NCBI GenBank assembly: GCA_016790965.1
Contig: JAEUNZ010000025.1
Location: 31,375 to 95,374, forward strand
Source of the DNA: SSSZ01 sp016790965
Lineage (GTDB): Bacteria > Pseudomonadota > Gammaproteobacteria > Burkholderiales > Rhodocyclaceae
Reading direction: 5' to 3'
DNA length: 64,000 bases
Part shown: piece after piece, positions 41,656 through 50,708 of the stretch
Position numbering within the stretch: position 1 is the first letter of the stretch
Layout of the letters: each line of letters opens with the position of its first letter
The notes under the pieces: model-generated
Databases searched by the model: none
Told to the model about the DNA's origin: nothing
Seen by the model: only the letters and a program-made list of their open reading frames with translations
Position numbers and translations under genes: made by a program

Positions 41656-42464
41656 GCAGTCCCGCGGACGAGGCGGCGGGGCACGCCGCCTGGCGCGCCG
41701 CGCGCCGGGCGGAACTGGCCGGGCCCGACAGTTGGCTCGGCGTGGTGGGGCTGCACTGGCTGGCCGAAGGGACGAGCGTCCTGGGCAGCGGCCCGGCTTG
41801 CACCGTCGTTCTGCCCCGGGGGCCGGAGGTCCTGGGGGAACTGGAGCGCTCGGGGGGGCAGGTGGTTTGGCGGGCCCGGGGTGAGGCGCCGCGGGGCCTC
41901 ACCACCGACCGCGACGGAGAGCCGGACGTGTTGACGGCGGATTCCCTGGCTTTGTTGGTCATCGAGCGGGAGGGCCGGCTGGCTTTGCGTGTACGGGATC
42001 GTGCCTGGGCGGCGGGGCGCGCCTTCGTGCCGCCGCCGTGTTATCCCTTCGACCCGGCCTGGCGTATCGCCGCCCGCTGGGTGGCCCTGCCGGAGCCCCG
42101 CGCCATGGAGCTTCCCGACGTGAATGGCGAACTGCGCTCCGTCAGGGTGGCGTTCGAGGCCGTCTTCGAGCTGGGGGGGCAGACGCTGAGACTGCTGCCG
42201 GTCTGGGTCAGGGACGACGGGGTGTTCTTCGTATTCCGCGATCGGAGCAGCGGCCGGGAGACCTACGGGGCAGGGCGTTTTCTGATGGCTCCCGTCGCCG
42301 ACGGGGGCGTGCTCGTGCTCGATTTCAACCGGGCCTACAACCCCCCTTGCGCCTTTACGCCCTTTGCCACCTGTCCCCTGCCGCCCCCAGAGAACTGGCT
42401 GCCCGTAGCGGTGCCGGCGGGCGAGATGAAACCCCATGCCGGGGAGGCTGCGACCCATTCCTGA
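41652..42464 (+). CDS. DUF1684 family protein
   Basis: A 270-residue soluble protein without a signal peptide, with the DUF1684 landmarks: WLGVVGLHWLAEG near the N-terminus, the FVFRDRSSGRETYGAGRFL block and the C-terminal LDFNRAYNPPCAFTPFATCPLPPPEN motif, which is highly conserved in the family. Its function is unknown; the conserved Asn/Pro/Cys end suggests a binding or catalytic role. It is coupled to the DUF3592 gene by a 4-bp overlap. Confidence 0.9.
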   Translation: MSSPADEAAGHAAWRAARRAELAGPDSWLGVVGLHWLAEGTSVLGSGPACTVVLPRGPEVLGELERSGGQVVWRARGEAPRGLTTDRDGEPDVLTADSLALLVIEREGRLALRVRDRAWAAGRAFVPPPCYPFDPAWRIAARWVALPEPRAMELPDVNGELRSVRVAFEAVFELGGQTLRLLPVWVRDDGVFFVFRDRSSGRETYGAGRFLMAPVADGGVLVLDFNRAYNPPCAFTPFATCPLPPPENWLPVAVPAGEMKPHAGEAATHS

Positions 42465-42600
42465 GCATCGGGTCGGACCCGGCGCATCCCGGGGGGGCCT
42501 TGCAAAGGCGCGGGGGGGAAGCGAGGTGAACTGGACCCTGGGGCGTCTCCGGTTGCAGTCGGGTGTGCTGAACCCAGCGGTTCCGCCTTGAGGGGGTGTG

Positions 42601-42633
42601 ACTTTCTTTTGCTTCGCCACCAAGAAGAAAGGT
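42601..42633. repeat. Imperfect hairpin between convergent genes
   Basis: ACTTTCTTTTG and CAAGAAGAAAGGT pair with one or two bulges around a 9-nt loop. Similar A/T-rich hairpins often separate genes in proteobacterial genomes and can work as terminators in both directions. It lies in the 256-bp gap between the convergent DUF1684 and hybrid kinase genes. The rest of that gap shows nothing coding. Confidence 0.4.
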
Positions 42634-42720
42634 CGCCCGCGCATCAGGCGCGGAAACCACGGGTTCAGGAAACTGGAGTGGCCGGGGAGCCACGGAATGG
42701 CCTGGTTTTTCCGCAGGCTC

Positions 42721-45090
42721 TCAGGCGCCGATGACCGGCGTGTCGTCATGTCCTGCGCCGGACAGGTGTTTTTCGATGCAGCGCCCCAGGGCGGCCAGGG
42801 TGACCGGTTTGGCGAGGACGTCGTTCATGCCGACCGCGAAGCAGCGTTCGATTTCCTGCTCCATGGCGCTGGCGGTCACCGCGACGATGGGCAGGGCGAT
42901 TCCGGCGCCGCGCAGGGCCCGGGTGGCTTCGTAGCCGTCCAGTCGGGGCATCTGGCAGTCCATGAGGATGATGTCGAAGGGTTCCGCGAGGGTCTTGTCC
43001 ACGGCCTCCTGGCCATCCTTGGCCAACTCCACCGCGGCGTAGCCCAGTTTCTTCAGGAGGCTGCGGATGACTGTCTGATTGACCTGGTTGTCTTCGGCCA
43101 CCAGGATGCGCACCGCCTGGGGACGGGCTTCGGCCAGGCTGTGGTGGGTGACGATGGGGCTCGGGGCCGCCGTGGCTTCCGGCCGGGCGAGCAGCTTGAG
43201 CAGGCATTCGAGCAATAGGCGGCGCTTGTAGGGCTTGCTGAGAAAGGCGGCAAAGCCGATGTCGGCGGCCCGGCGGCTGTCCCCCGGGGAGCCGGAGGCT
43301 GTGGTCAGCACCAGGGCCGTCGCGCCCAGATTGCCAGCCCAGCGAATCCAGTGGCCCAGGGTTTCGCCATCCACACCGGTGAGCAGGCGGTCGATGAGGG
43401 CCAGGCGGAACGGCCTGCCCTGGTGCTCCGCTTGCGAGAGCAGCGCCAGGGCGTTGTCGGCGTCGGCGACCGTGGCGACCTCGAAGCCCCAGCCCGCCAG
43501 GATGGTTTGCAGCAGGCGGCGGTGATGGGGATTCCCGTCGGCGACCAGGATTCGCGTTCCGTGCAGCGCCGCGAGGTTTTCTTCGCCCGGGAGGGCGGGG
43601 GTCGCAGGCGCGTCGGCGGGGCTGCGGGCGAGGCGCAGGGTGAACCAGAAGCTCGACCCTTTGCCGGCTTCGCTCCGGACGCCGATGTCGCCGTCCATCA
43701 TGCGGGTCAATTGGGCGCAGATGGCCAGACCCAGCCCGGTGCCACCGTAGCGGCGCGTGGTTGAACCGTCCCCCTGTTCGAAGGGGGCAAAGATGGAGTC
43801 CTGCCGGTCGGCGGGGATGCCGACCCCCGTGTCCGTGACCGTGCAGCGCAAGACCACGTGGTGTTCCGTGACGGTCTGGGTTTCCAGCGCCAGGGTGACG
43901 CCGCCCGCGGGGGTGAATTTGATGGCGTTGCCGACCAGATTGATGAGGATCTGGCGCAGTCGGCCGGGGTCGCCCCGCAGCCGGGTTTCCATGTCCGGGG
44001 GGATGGACCAAGCGAAGTCCAGGTGCTTTTCCGCCGCCCGCAGGGCGTAGAGGTCGGCGAAATCTTCCAGGAGCGCGAGGAGGTTGAAGTCGATGGCTTC
44101 GAGGGAGAGCTTGCGCGCCTCGATCTTGGAGAAGTCGAGAATGTCGTTGATGATCGCCAGCAGCGCTTCGCCACTGGTGCGGATGATCTCGGCGTACTGG
44201 CGCTGTTCCGGAGTGAGGGGGGTTTCCAGGAGCAGGCTGCCCATGCCGATGACGCCATTCATCGGTGTGCGGATTTCGTGGGACATCATGGCCAGGAAGT
44301 CGCTCTTGGCCCGGTTGGCGTCTTCCGCCCGTTCCCGCGACCGGATCAGCTCGCGTTCGTTGAGGACGCGTTCGGTGATGTCGTGGAAGCTGTATACCTG
44401 GCCGATGACCTGATCGTCCGCCATCTGCGCTTCGCTGCGCATTTCGAAGTATTTGCCGCTGACCAGGGGGAGGACGCGAAACGCTTCGTTCTGCGGCCCC
44501 ACGGCCAGGGTGGCGAAACGGAAGGGGCTGTCGGCTTCGAGCTGGGAATCCAGCCAGGCGAAGACTGCCGTGTCGCCCTCCAGCAGAAGGGCTTCGGCGA
44601 GGCCCCAGAGGGTGGTGAAGCGGCGGTTGAGATTGACGATGCCCCCGTCGGTGCCCACGACCATGATGCCGTCGCCGGTGGCTTCCAGGGTCGCCTTGAG
44701 CTGGGCGGCCAGTTGATCGAGGCCCGCTTCGGCGCGCTTCAGTTCCTGCTCGTCGCGGATACGCAGGATCAGCCATTGACCGGCATCGTCCCGCACGCGG
44801 CGCACGGTCTTGACCACCGGCAGGAGGGTACCGTCGGCGCAGGCATAGAGTCCCTCGACGTTGTCCACCTCGCCGCTGGCTCCCTGGCGGACTTCCTCCC
44901 AGTAGAAGAGGTCCGACAGGGCGCACTCCAGTTCGGTAATGGATCGGCCCACCAGCGCTTCCGGCGCATAGCCGAGCAGCGCCTGGGCGCGCCGGTTGGC
45001 GCCCTGGATGAGGAGGGTGGCCGGGTCGACGGCGAGCAGAACCTCGGAGGCCTGGTCGAGAAGCAGCCGGTCGGGAACGGTTCTGCTCAT
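42721..45090 (-). CDS. Hybrid sensor histidine kinase with two receivers
   Basis: A 789-residue cytoplasmic-looking protein with domains in order: PAS (about 10-120), PAS (about 130-245), HisKA with His271 (MMSHEIRTPMNG), HATPase (NLVGNAIKF, TDTGVGIP, GGTGLGLAI), receiver 1 (about 512-630) and receiver 2 (about 660-775). Receiver 2 is complete (Glu666, Asp667, Asp711, Lys761). Receiver 1 keeps Asp567 and Lys619 but has Asp518-Gly519 where two acidic residues are normal, so its metal site may be weak. No membrane helix is seen; the PAS domains presumably sense an internal signal. It is transcribed in the same direction as the HD-GYP gene upstream. Confidence 0.92.
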   Translation of the reverse strand: MSRTVPDRLLLDQASEVLLAVDPATLLIQGANRRAQALLGYAPEALVGRSITELECALSDLFYWEEVRQGASGEVDNVEGLYACADGTLLPVVKTVRRVRDDAGQWLILRIRDEQELKRAEAGLDQLAAQLKATLEATGDGIMVVGTDGGIVNLNRRFTTLWGLAEALLLEGDTAVFAWLDSQLEADSPFRFATLAVGPQNEAFRVLPLVSGKYFEMRSEAQMADDQVIGQVYSFHDITERVLNERELIRSRERAEDANRAKSDFLAMMSHEIRTPMNGVIGMGSLLLETPLTPEQRQYAEIIRTSGEALLAIINDILDFSKIEARKLSLEAIDFNLLALLEDFADLYALRAAEKHLDFAWSIPPDMETRLRGDPGRLRQILINLVGNAIKFTPAGGVTLALETQTVTEHHVVLRCTVTDTGVGIPADRQDSIFAPFEQGDGSTTRRYGGTGLGLAICAQLTRMMDGDIGVRSEAGKGSSFWFTLRLARSPADAPATPALPGEENLAALHGTRILVADGNPHHRRLLQTILAGWGFEVATVADADNALALLSQAEHQGRPFRLALIDRLLTGVDGETLGHWIRWAGNLGATALVLTTASGSPGDSRRAADIGFAAFLSKPYKRRLLLECLLKLLARPEATAAPSPIVTHHSLAEARPQAVRILVAEDNQVNQTVIRSLLKKLGYAAVELAKDGQEAVDKTLAEPFDIILMDCQMPRLDGYEATRALRGAGIALPIVAVTASAMEQEIERCFAVGMNDVLAKPVTLAALGRCIEKHLSGAGHDDTPVIGA

Positions 45091-45235
45091 CCTGGAACCC
45101 TTCGTGCGGCGAGCCCACTGGGGCCTTTGCAGCGCCGTCCCCCGGGGCGTGCGCGCTTCGGCGTGGCGTGGAGGTCCGGAGCACGGGGCGTTGCGGGCAT
45201 CGACAAGCGGTCAGGCGCTGTTTTCAGGTTCATGC

Positions 45236-46531
45236 TCAGGCGGCCTGGGAGGACGCGTTGGGGTCGAAATAATAGCTGACCCGACGGCGTGGGCTCAGAT
45301 ACTCGAAAACCGCGGCGGGCAACTGGGCGGGGCGGATGGCCCGGGTGATGTTGAGGTCGGGCTCCTCGTTGAGGTCGAGGATGATGGCTTCGTTCTTGGG
45401 GATGCCCGCGTCGTAGACGATGATGCTGGGGCGCAGGGGACGGCTGGCATTGACCCGGATCACCAGCCCCAGGGCATCGTTGGAAAGCCCGACCACGGAA
45501 CCCGGCGGATAGACGCCCATGAAGCGGATGAAGGCCTGCAGGAAACGCGGGTCGAAGCGATTGCGCTGCTGGGCGAACATGGACGAAAGCGCCTCGTGGG
45601 GCGTGAGGGCGTGGGCGATGTTGGGCGGATTGCAGAGATTGTCGTAGGCGTTGATGAGCGACACGACCCGGGCCAGGGGATCGATGGCCTCGCCCTTGAG
45701 TTTCTGGGGATAGCCGCTGCCGTCGAAGAGCTCGTGGTGTTGCTGGATGATGCGCAGCACCGGTGCGGGCAGCGCCGCCTTCCTGCCGATTTCGACGCCG
45801 TAGTGGCAGTGCATTTCGCGGAATTCGCGCTCGGCCTTGGTGAGGAGGCCGGGGTTGTTGAGGATGGTGGTGGGAATCTCGTTGAGGCCGACATCGTGGA
45901 AGATGGCGCCCATGCCGATGAACTGGACCAGTTCCGCTGGCAGCCCCAATTCCTTGGCCAGGGTCATGGACAGGACCGCCACGTTGAGGGCGTGGAGATA
46001 GATGTCTTCGCCGCCGGGCTTTTCGGCCATGACCTGAATGGCCAGGTCGGGCGCCGCCAACAAGGTTTCGACCACCTGGCCCACCAGCTTGCCGGCGTCG
46101 CCCACCGTCTTTTCCGGCTGGGAAAAGATGTTCTTGTTGAGGTTGCGCACCACATTGGCGGCGGAGAGGAAGGCTTGTTCCACCTGGGCCAGACGCTCCC
46201 GGTGTTCGCTCAACTGCTGGATGCGTTCCTGCTTGCGGGCCATCGCTTCCCGGTTGGCCGTCTCGGGCGCTGCGGCCGCATCGGCCTCGGGGGGGGGCGC
46301 TTCCGGCAGCGCCTGGGCGGCCGAACGCGGCAGGGGCTTGCGCTCGCTGCGGGCCGGATCCCAGCGTACCCACTTCAAGCCCAGGCCGCGGATGACCTTG
46401 ATTTGCTCTTCATCGCGGATCTTGAAGTTGTTGAAGGTGAAGGGATGGTGCATCCATCCGACGTCCAGGTACACGTAGACGCCGACCTGCAGTTGATCGA
46501 CGGCGATGCGGTTGTCGGCGGTATCTGACAT
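45236..46531 (-). CDS. HD-GYP domain c-di-GMP phosphodiesterase
   Basis: A 431-residue protein with an N-terminal DUF3391-like region (residues 1-60), a coiled-coil linker (95-125) and an HD-GYP domain: metal-binding His212-Asp213 (IFHDVGLNEIP) and the full signature HHELFDGSGYP (265-275). The full set of motifs predicts hydrolysis of cyclic di-GMP, lowering biofilm and raising motility signals. It begins 9 bp after the aminotransferase stop and lies upstream of the hybrid kinase gene, with a 145-bp gap. Confidence 0.93.
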   Translation of the reverse strand: MSDTADNRIAVDQLQVGVYVYLDVGWMHHPFTFNNFKIRDEEQIKVIRGLGLKWVRWDPARSERKPLPRSAAQALPEAPPPEADAAAAPETANREAMARKQERIQQLSEHRERLAQVEQAFLSAANVVRNLNKNIFSQPEKTVGDAGKLVGQVVETLLAAPDLAIQVMAEKPGGEDIYLHALNVAVLSMTLAKELGLPAELVQFIGMGAIFHDVGLNEIPTTILNNPGLLTKAEREFREMHCHYGVEIGRKAALPAPVLRIIQQHHELFDGSGYPQKLKGEAIDPLARVVSLINAYDNLCNPPNIAHALTPHEALSSMFAQQRNRFDPRFLQAFIRFMGVYPPGSVVGLSNDALGLVIRVNASRPLRPSIIVYDAGIPKNEAIILDLNEEPDLNITRAIRPAQLPAAVFEYLSPRRRVSYYFDPNASSQAA

Positions 46532-46540
46532 GGGGAGATT

Positions 46541-47671
46541 TCAGGCGACGATGGCGTCCAGGGCCTTGCGGAAGCTCTCCACGGTCCGTTCCGGGTTGTG
46601 CAGCTTTTCCAGGCCGAAGAGGCCGATGCGGAAGGTGCGGAAATCCGCCGGTTCGTCGCACATGAGCGGCACCCCGGCCGCGGTCTGCACTCCGTTGGCG
46701 AGGAATTTGCGGCCATTCTGGATTTCCGGGTCGGTGGTGTAGCTCACCACCACGCCGGGGGCCTGGAAGCCCTCGGCCGCGACGCTGGCCAGGCCCCGGG
46801 CAACCAGCAGGCCGCGAATCTGGCGCCCCAGTTCCTTCTGCTCCTCGCACACCCGGGCGAAGCCATAGGCCTCGGTCTCCAGCATCACGTCGCGCATGGC
46901 GGCCAGGGCGTCGGTGGGCATGGTGGCGTGGTAGGCGTGGCCGCCGCCTTCGAAGGTTTCCATGATCTGCAGCCACTTCTTCAGGTCGCAGGCAAAGCTG
47001 GTGCTGGTGGTGGCGTCGATGCGTTCCCGCGCCCGCTCGCCCAGGACCACCAGGGCGCAGCAGGGGGAACCGCTCCAGCCCTTCTGCGGTGCGCTGATGA
47101 GGACATCCACGTTCTTGTCGGCCACATCGACCCATACCGTGCCGGAGGCCACGCAGTCGAGGACGAAGAGGCCGCCCACTTCGCGCACGGCGGCGCCGAC
47201 GGCCTTCAGGTAGGTGTCGGGCAGGATCATGCCGGAGGCGGTTTCCACGTGGGGCGCGAAAACCACGTCGGGCTTTTGTGCGCGGATGGTGGCGACCACT
47301 TCCTCGATGGGGCAGGGGGCGAAGGGCGCCTGGGGACCGCTGCCCACCGGGCGAGCCTTGAGGACGATGCTCTCGGCCGGGATGCGGCCCATGTCGAAAA
47401 TCTGCGTCCAGCGGTAGCTGAACCAGCCATTCCTGATCACCAGGCATTTCTTGTCGGTGGCGAACTGACGGGCCACGGCTTCCATGCCGAAGGTGCCGCT
47501 GCCGGGGACGATGATGGCGCTCCTGCCGTTGTAGACCGCCTTGAGGATGCGGGAAATGTCGCGCATGACACCCTGGAAGCGCTGGGACATGTGATTCAGG
47601 GCGCGGTCGGTATAGACCACGGAATATTCGAGAAAGCCCAGGGGATCGGGCTGGGGCAGCAGGGCAGGCAC
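46541..47671 (-). CDS. Class V aminotransferase (serine/alanine-glyoxylate type)
   Basis: A 376-residue PLP enzyme of the alanine-glyoxylate / serine-pyruvate aminotransferase group: PGSGTFGMEAVARQF, HVETASGM, LDCVASGTVWVDV and the PLP lysine Lys197 (ISAPQKGWSG). The Cys-rich SPCCALVVLG that follows is typical of one subgroup. Substrate is not determined by sequence; 2-aminoethylphosphonate transaminases are related. It ends 9 bp before the HD-GYP gene and is divergent from glutamate dehydrogenase, an amino-group donor enzyme. Confidence 0.88.
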   Translation of the reverse strand: MPALLPQPDPLGFLEYSVVYTDRALNHMSQRFQGVMRDISRILKAVYNGRSAIIVPGSGTFGMEAVARQFATDKKCLVIRNGWFSYRWTQIFDMGRIPAESIVLKARPVGSGPQAPFAPCPIEEVVATIRAQKPDVVFAPHVETASGMILPDTYLKAVGAAVREVGGLFVLDCVASGTVWVDVADKNVDVLISAPQKGWSGSPCCALVVLGERARERIDATTSTSFACDLKKWLQIMETFEGGGHAYHATMPTDALAAMRDVMLETEAYGFARVCEEQKELGRQIRGLLVARGLASVAAEGFQAPGVVVSYTTDPEIQNGRKFLANGVQTAAGVPLMCDEPADFRTFRIGLFGLEKLHNPERTVESFRKALDAIVA

Positions 47672-47815
47672 GGGAAGTCTCCGGGGATTGGGTTCAGCGG
47701 CTCAGGATAACCGCAAGAGGACGAATCCGGCTAGTCGCCGACGGCCTGTACCCCTTGCCAGAGCTTGGTCGGCGGGGCTAGGCTGTCGCGCACAGCGGCT
47801 CTGGAGGAAATCGCG

Positions 47816-49099
47816 ATGAACGCCCCGCAACTGCCTTCCTACATCTCCCGCGAAAACGTCGGGCCGTGGCACATCTTCCTGCAGCAGGTGGAGCAGGTGG
47901 CGCCCCTCCTGGAGCGGCGCCTCTGGCCCTGGGTGGAGACCCTGCGGCGGCCCAAGCGCTCGCTGATCGTCGATGTGCCCATCCGGCTGGACAGCGGCGA
48001 AGTGGCCCATTTCGAGGGCTATCGGGTGCATCACAACACCTCGCGCGGGCCGGGCAAGGGCGGGGTGCGCTTCCACCAGGACGTGACTCTTTCCGAGGTC
48101 ATGGCCCTGGCCGGCTGGATGACCATCAAGAATGCGGTGGTCAACGTGCCCTTCGGCGGCGCCAAGGGCGGCATCCGGGTCGATCCGCGCCAGCTCTCCC
48201 TGGCCGAACTGGAGCGGGTGACGCGGCGCTATACCAGCGAAATCAGCGCCATGATCGGTCCCGACAAGGACATCCCGGCGCCGGACATGAACACCAACGC
48301 CCAGGTCATGGCCTGGATGATGGATACCTATTCCATGGGCGAAGGCCGTACGGTGACCGGCGTAGTGACCGGCAAGCCGGTGTCCCTGGGCGGTTCCCTC
48401 GGGCGGCCCGATGCCACCGGCCGCGGGGTCTTCGTGGTGGCGCGGGAAACGGCGCGCCGCCTGGGGATTTCCCTCGCCGGCACCCGGGTGGCGGTGCAGG
48501 GCTTCGGCAACGTGGGTGAAGCGGCGGCCCGCCTCTTCGCCCAGGCCGGGGCGCGGGTGGTGGCGGTGCAGGACGTTTCCGGCACGGTCCATTGCGACGC
48601 CGGCCTGGACCTGGAGGCGCTACGCCGGCACCGGGCCGCCACGGGGTCGCTGGTCGGCGCGCCGGGGAGCATCGCCCTGGAACAGGAAGCCTTCTGGGGG
48701 GTGCCCTGCGACTTTCTGGTGCCCGCCGCCCTGGAAGCCCAGATCAACAAGCACAACGCCGCGGCCATCAGCGCGCGGGTCATCGTGGAAGGCGCCAATG
48801 GCCCCACCACGCCGGAAGCCGAAGCCATCCTCGCCGAGCGCCAGGTGCTCATCGTTCCCGACGTGATCGCCAACGCCGGCGGCGTGACGGTGAGTTACTT
48901 CGAGTGGGTGCAGGATTTCTCCAGCTTTTTCTGGAGCGAGGAGGAAATCAACCAGCGCCTGGAGCGGGTCATGGGCGAGGCCTTCGCCGCCATCTGGCAA
49001 CTGGCCGAGGAACGGGGCCTGCCGCTGCGCACTGCGGCCTTCGTCATCGCGTGCAGCCGGGTTCTCGAAGCCCGGGCGATCCGAGGGCTTTATCCCTGA
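47816..49099 (+). CDS. gdhA: Glutamate dehydrogenase
   Basis: Interconverts glutamate and 2-oxoglutarate plus ammonia. The 427-residue protein carries the family motifs: RVHHNTSRGPGKGGVRFH (Lys81), MTIKNA (Lys105), the catalytic Lys117 in VPFGGAKGGI, PAPDMNTN, and the nucleotide fold VQGFGNVGEAAARL. The ATG at 47816 follows GGAGGAAATCGCG. NAD versus NADP use cannot be fixed by eye. Its 3' end overlaps a convergent small gene by 10 bp. Confidence 0.95.
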   Translation: MNAPQLPSYISRENVGPWHIFLQQVEQVAPLLERRLWPWVETLRRPKRSLIVDVPIRLDSGEVAHFEGYRVHHNTSRGPGKGGVRFHQDVTLSEVMALAGWMTIKNAVVNVPFGGAKGGIRVDPRQLSLAELERVTRRYTSEISAMIGPDKDIPAPDMNTNAQVMAWMMDTYSMGEGRTVTGVVTGKPVSLGGSLGRPDATGRGVFVVARETARRLGISLAGTRVAVQGFGNVGEAAARLFAQAGARVVAVQDVSGTVHCDAGLDLEALRRHRAATGSLVGAPGSIALEQEAFWGVPCDFLVPAALEAQINKHNAAAISARVIVEGANGPTTPEAEAILAERQVLIVPDVIANAGGVTVSYFEWVQDFSSFFWSEEEINQRLERVMGEAFAAIWQLAEERGLPLRTAAFVIACSRVLEARAIRGLYP

Positions 49100-49290
49100 T
49101 CCTTGCGGGAGGGGGCGCCGGAGTCTGCCTCGCCACGGGCGGCCTTTTCCCGCAGACGCCGGTTCTTGTCCTCGCTCGCGAAGACATAACGGCCCGCGAG
49201 GACGCAGCCCTTCATGCCCGGATCACAGGGCAGATCGTTGATGCGGGTGCAGCGGCCGTCGATTTCGTGGGGGCAGCCCCAGGACGCCAT
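49090..49290 (-). CDS. Small cysteine-rich protein, conserved in betaproteobacteria
   Basis: A 66-residue protein with four cysteines in its first half (WGCPHEIDGRC, LPCDPGMKGC, then VLAGRYVFA) and a charged tail. The spacing suggests a metal or iron-sulphur site. I recall closely similar small proteins in other betaproteobacteria but know no function. It is convergent with the glutamate dehydrogenase gene and overlaps its last 10 bp. Confidence 0.75.
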   Translation of the reverse strand: MASWGCPHEIDGRCTRINDLPCDPGMKGCVLAGRYVFASEDKNRRLREKAARGEADSGAPSRKDQG

Positions 49291-49388
49291 GGGAGTTCTC
49301 CGATGATGGGCCCATGGTAGGGCGGCGGCATGGCCGGGACCATCCGCCGTCGGAGCTAGGCCGTGTGAAAAAGGTCACGGTCCGGCCC

Positions 49389-49417
49389 TTGAAAAAGGAG
49401 TAGCTTGGCCGTAATTG
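49389..49417 (+). promoter_or_regulatory. Sigma-70-type promoter for the DUF3567 gene
   Basis: TTGAAA (49389-49394) and TAATTG (49412-49417) are separated by 17 bp and lie 32 bp before the start codon at 49449. Good agreement with the -35/-10 consensus. Confidence 0.55.
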
Positions 49418-49448
49418 AAGTCGTGGAAGTCGTGTAAAGGAGAAGTCC

Positions 49449-49682
49449 ATGAACGTCGTCTACAACAGTGATCACTACTCGGTCCTCGCCTATCCAGCCC
49501 AGGACGGGTTCGAACTGGTGGACAAGACCGCCGGCCGCATGCTTTTCCTCCAGGGGCCCCGGGCACTGCACTTCCGCGCCGCCATCGAGGAAATTCCCGA
49601 AAACGAGCGCGACGAGGAAACCATAGACGCCTTCCTCGAAGACTACTGCGGGGATTCCGCCCGGCCCATCGTCTTCCACTGA
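49449..49682 (+). CDS. DUF3567 family protein
   Basis: A 77-residue acidic protein (NVVYNSDHYSVLAYPAQ, GFELVDKTAGRMLFLQG, acidic EEIPENERDEETID). It matches DUF3567, a family confined mainly to betaproteobacteria and of unknown function. The start follows AAAGGAG by 6 bp and a clear promoter lies upstream. It probably acts in the cytoplasm. Confidence 0.88.
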   Translation: MNVVYNSDHYSVLAYPAQDGFELVDKTAGRMLFLQGPRALHFRAAIEEIPENERDEETIDAFLEDYCGDSARPIVFH

Positions 49683-49789
49683 GGCCCTGGGAAAGCTCCT
49701 GTCGCTCCCGCTCAGGCGTGCGCGAAGAATTCACGGGTCCTGACGTGTTAAAATGGCCGCCATTTCAACCCTTGCGAGGATTGCGGCAA

Positions 49790-49999
49790 ATGGGCGACGT
49801 CAATAGCAGCTACGTGTCCGACCACACCAAGTGGATCGATGAGCTGATGGAAAAGAATCCCGAGTGGGCCGCCGACCAGAAGGCCGGCCGAGCCCTATGG
49901 TGGGACAAGAAGCAGGACGCCGAGGCGGTGGCCCGGCAGACCGGGTCCAAGGTGCCTCAGAAACCTTACCCCTACGACGTGCATTTCTACCCCGAGTAA
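49790..49999 (+). CDS. DUF3460 family protein
   Basis: A 69-residue protein rich in charged and Trp residues (YVSDHTKWIDELMEKNPEW, GRALWWDKKQ, VPQKPYPYDVHFYPE), matching DUF3460, a betaproteobacterial family of unknown function. The ATG at 49790 starts the conserved sequence; in-frame codons before it are not. A -10-like TTAAAAT lies about 40 bp upstream (near 49748). Confidence 0.88.
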   Translation: MGDVNSSYVSDHTKWIDELMEKNPEWAADQKAGRALWWDKKQDAEAVARQTGSKVPQKPYPYDVHFYPE

Positions 50000-50141
50000 T
50001 CCGGAGCGGGCCGGCCGGGTATTTTGCCCTGGCTAGGCGATGCAGTTGCCCGGGCATCGTCCCTGGCCTTTCGCTTCGATAGGGCGTCTCTAGAATCGGA
50101 CATGGCATTTCGCCATGTCCTTTTCATTTCTGGAGACGCCC

Positions 50142-50666
50142 ATGCTTTCATCTCTTTCGTTCCGCCACGCCGTCGCCCTGGGGGCTGCCCTGGCCTGTAT
50201 TTCGGTCCGGGCCGCCCCACCGCTGGAGGTGCGCGAGACAGCCTCCCTGGCGACTTCCCCCACGGCGGTATGGAAGTTGATCGGCCGCTACGGCGGCCTC
50301 CACGGCTGGCACCCGGCAGTGGCCGATACCCGCATTTCCCGCGGCAAGGACAACGTTCCCGGGGCCCTGCGCGACATCACGGTCAAGGACGGCACCCATA
50401 TCGTCGAGGAACTGCTGGCCTACGACGGCAAGGGGCGTTCGATGCGCTACCGCATCGTCGAATCGCCCATCCCGGTGAAGAACTACAGCGCGACTTTGCG
50501 CGTCCTGCCGGAGGGCAAGGGCAGCCGGGTGGTGTGGGTTGGGCGTTTCGAGGCCACCGGCGAGGGGCAGGAGGCGCGGGACAAGGCCAGGGCTCTGTTC
50601 TCGGATATCTACAAGGCGGGCTTCGATGGCCTGCGGGCGCGCCTGGAGGAAGGTGCCGGCAAGTAA
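50142..50666 (+). CDS. SRPBCC (START-like) secreted protein
   Basis: A 174-residue protein with a signal peptide (MLSSLSFRHAVALGAALACI, cut near VRA-APP) and a polyketide-cyclase/START-like fold (SRPBCC superfamily): LATSPTAVWKLIGRYGGLHGWHPAV, YRIVESPIPVKNYSATLRV and a C-terminal helix (YKAGFDGLRARLEEG). MxaD-like periplasmic members are known, and the ligand is unknown. The ATG at 50142 has GGAG 9 bp upstream. A single gene between DUF3460 and the convergent NarL-like regulator. Confidence 0.85.
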   Translation: MLSSLSFRHAVALGAALACISVRAAPPLEVRETASLATSPTAVWKLIGRYGGLHGWHPAVADTRISRGKDNVPGALRDITVKDGTHIVEELLAYDGKGRSMRYRIVESPIPVKNYSATLRVLPEGKGSRVVWVGRFEATGEGQEARDKARALFSDIYKAGFDGLRARLEEGAGK

Positions 50667-50708
50667 TCGCATCCGGCCAGGCGGCGTGGTGCCCGCGGCG
50701 CCGCCGGG

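Noticed and set aside
42465..42720. The gap between DUF1684 and the hybrid kinase as another palindromic element
   Set aside because: It contains one A/T-rich hairpin but none of the shared core motif, CTAG ends or long terminal repeats.
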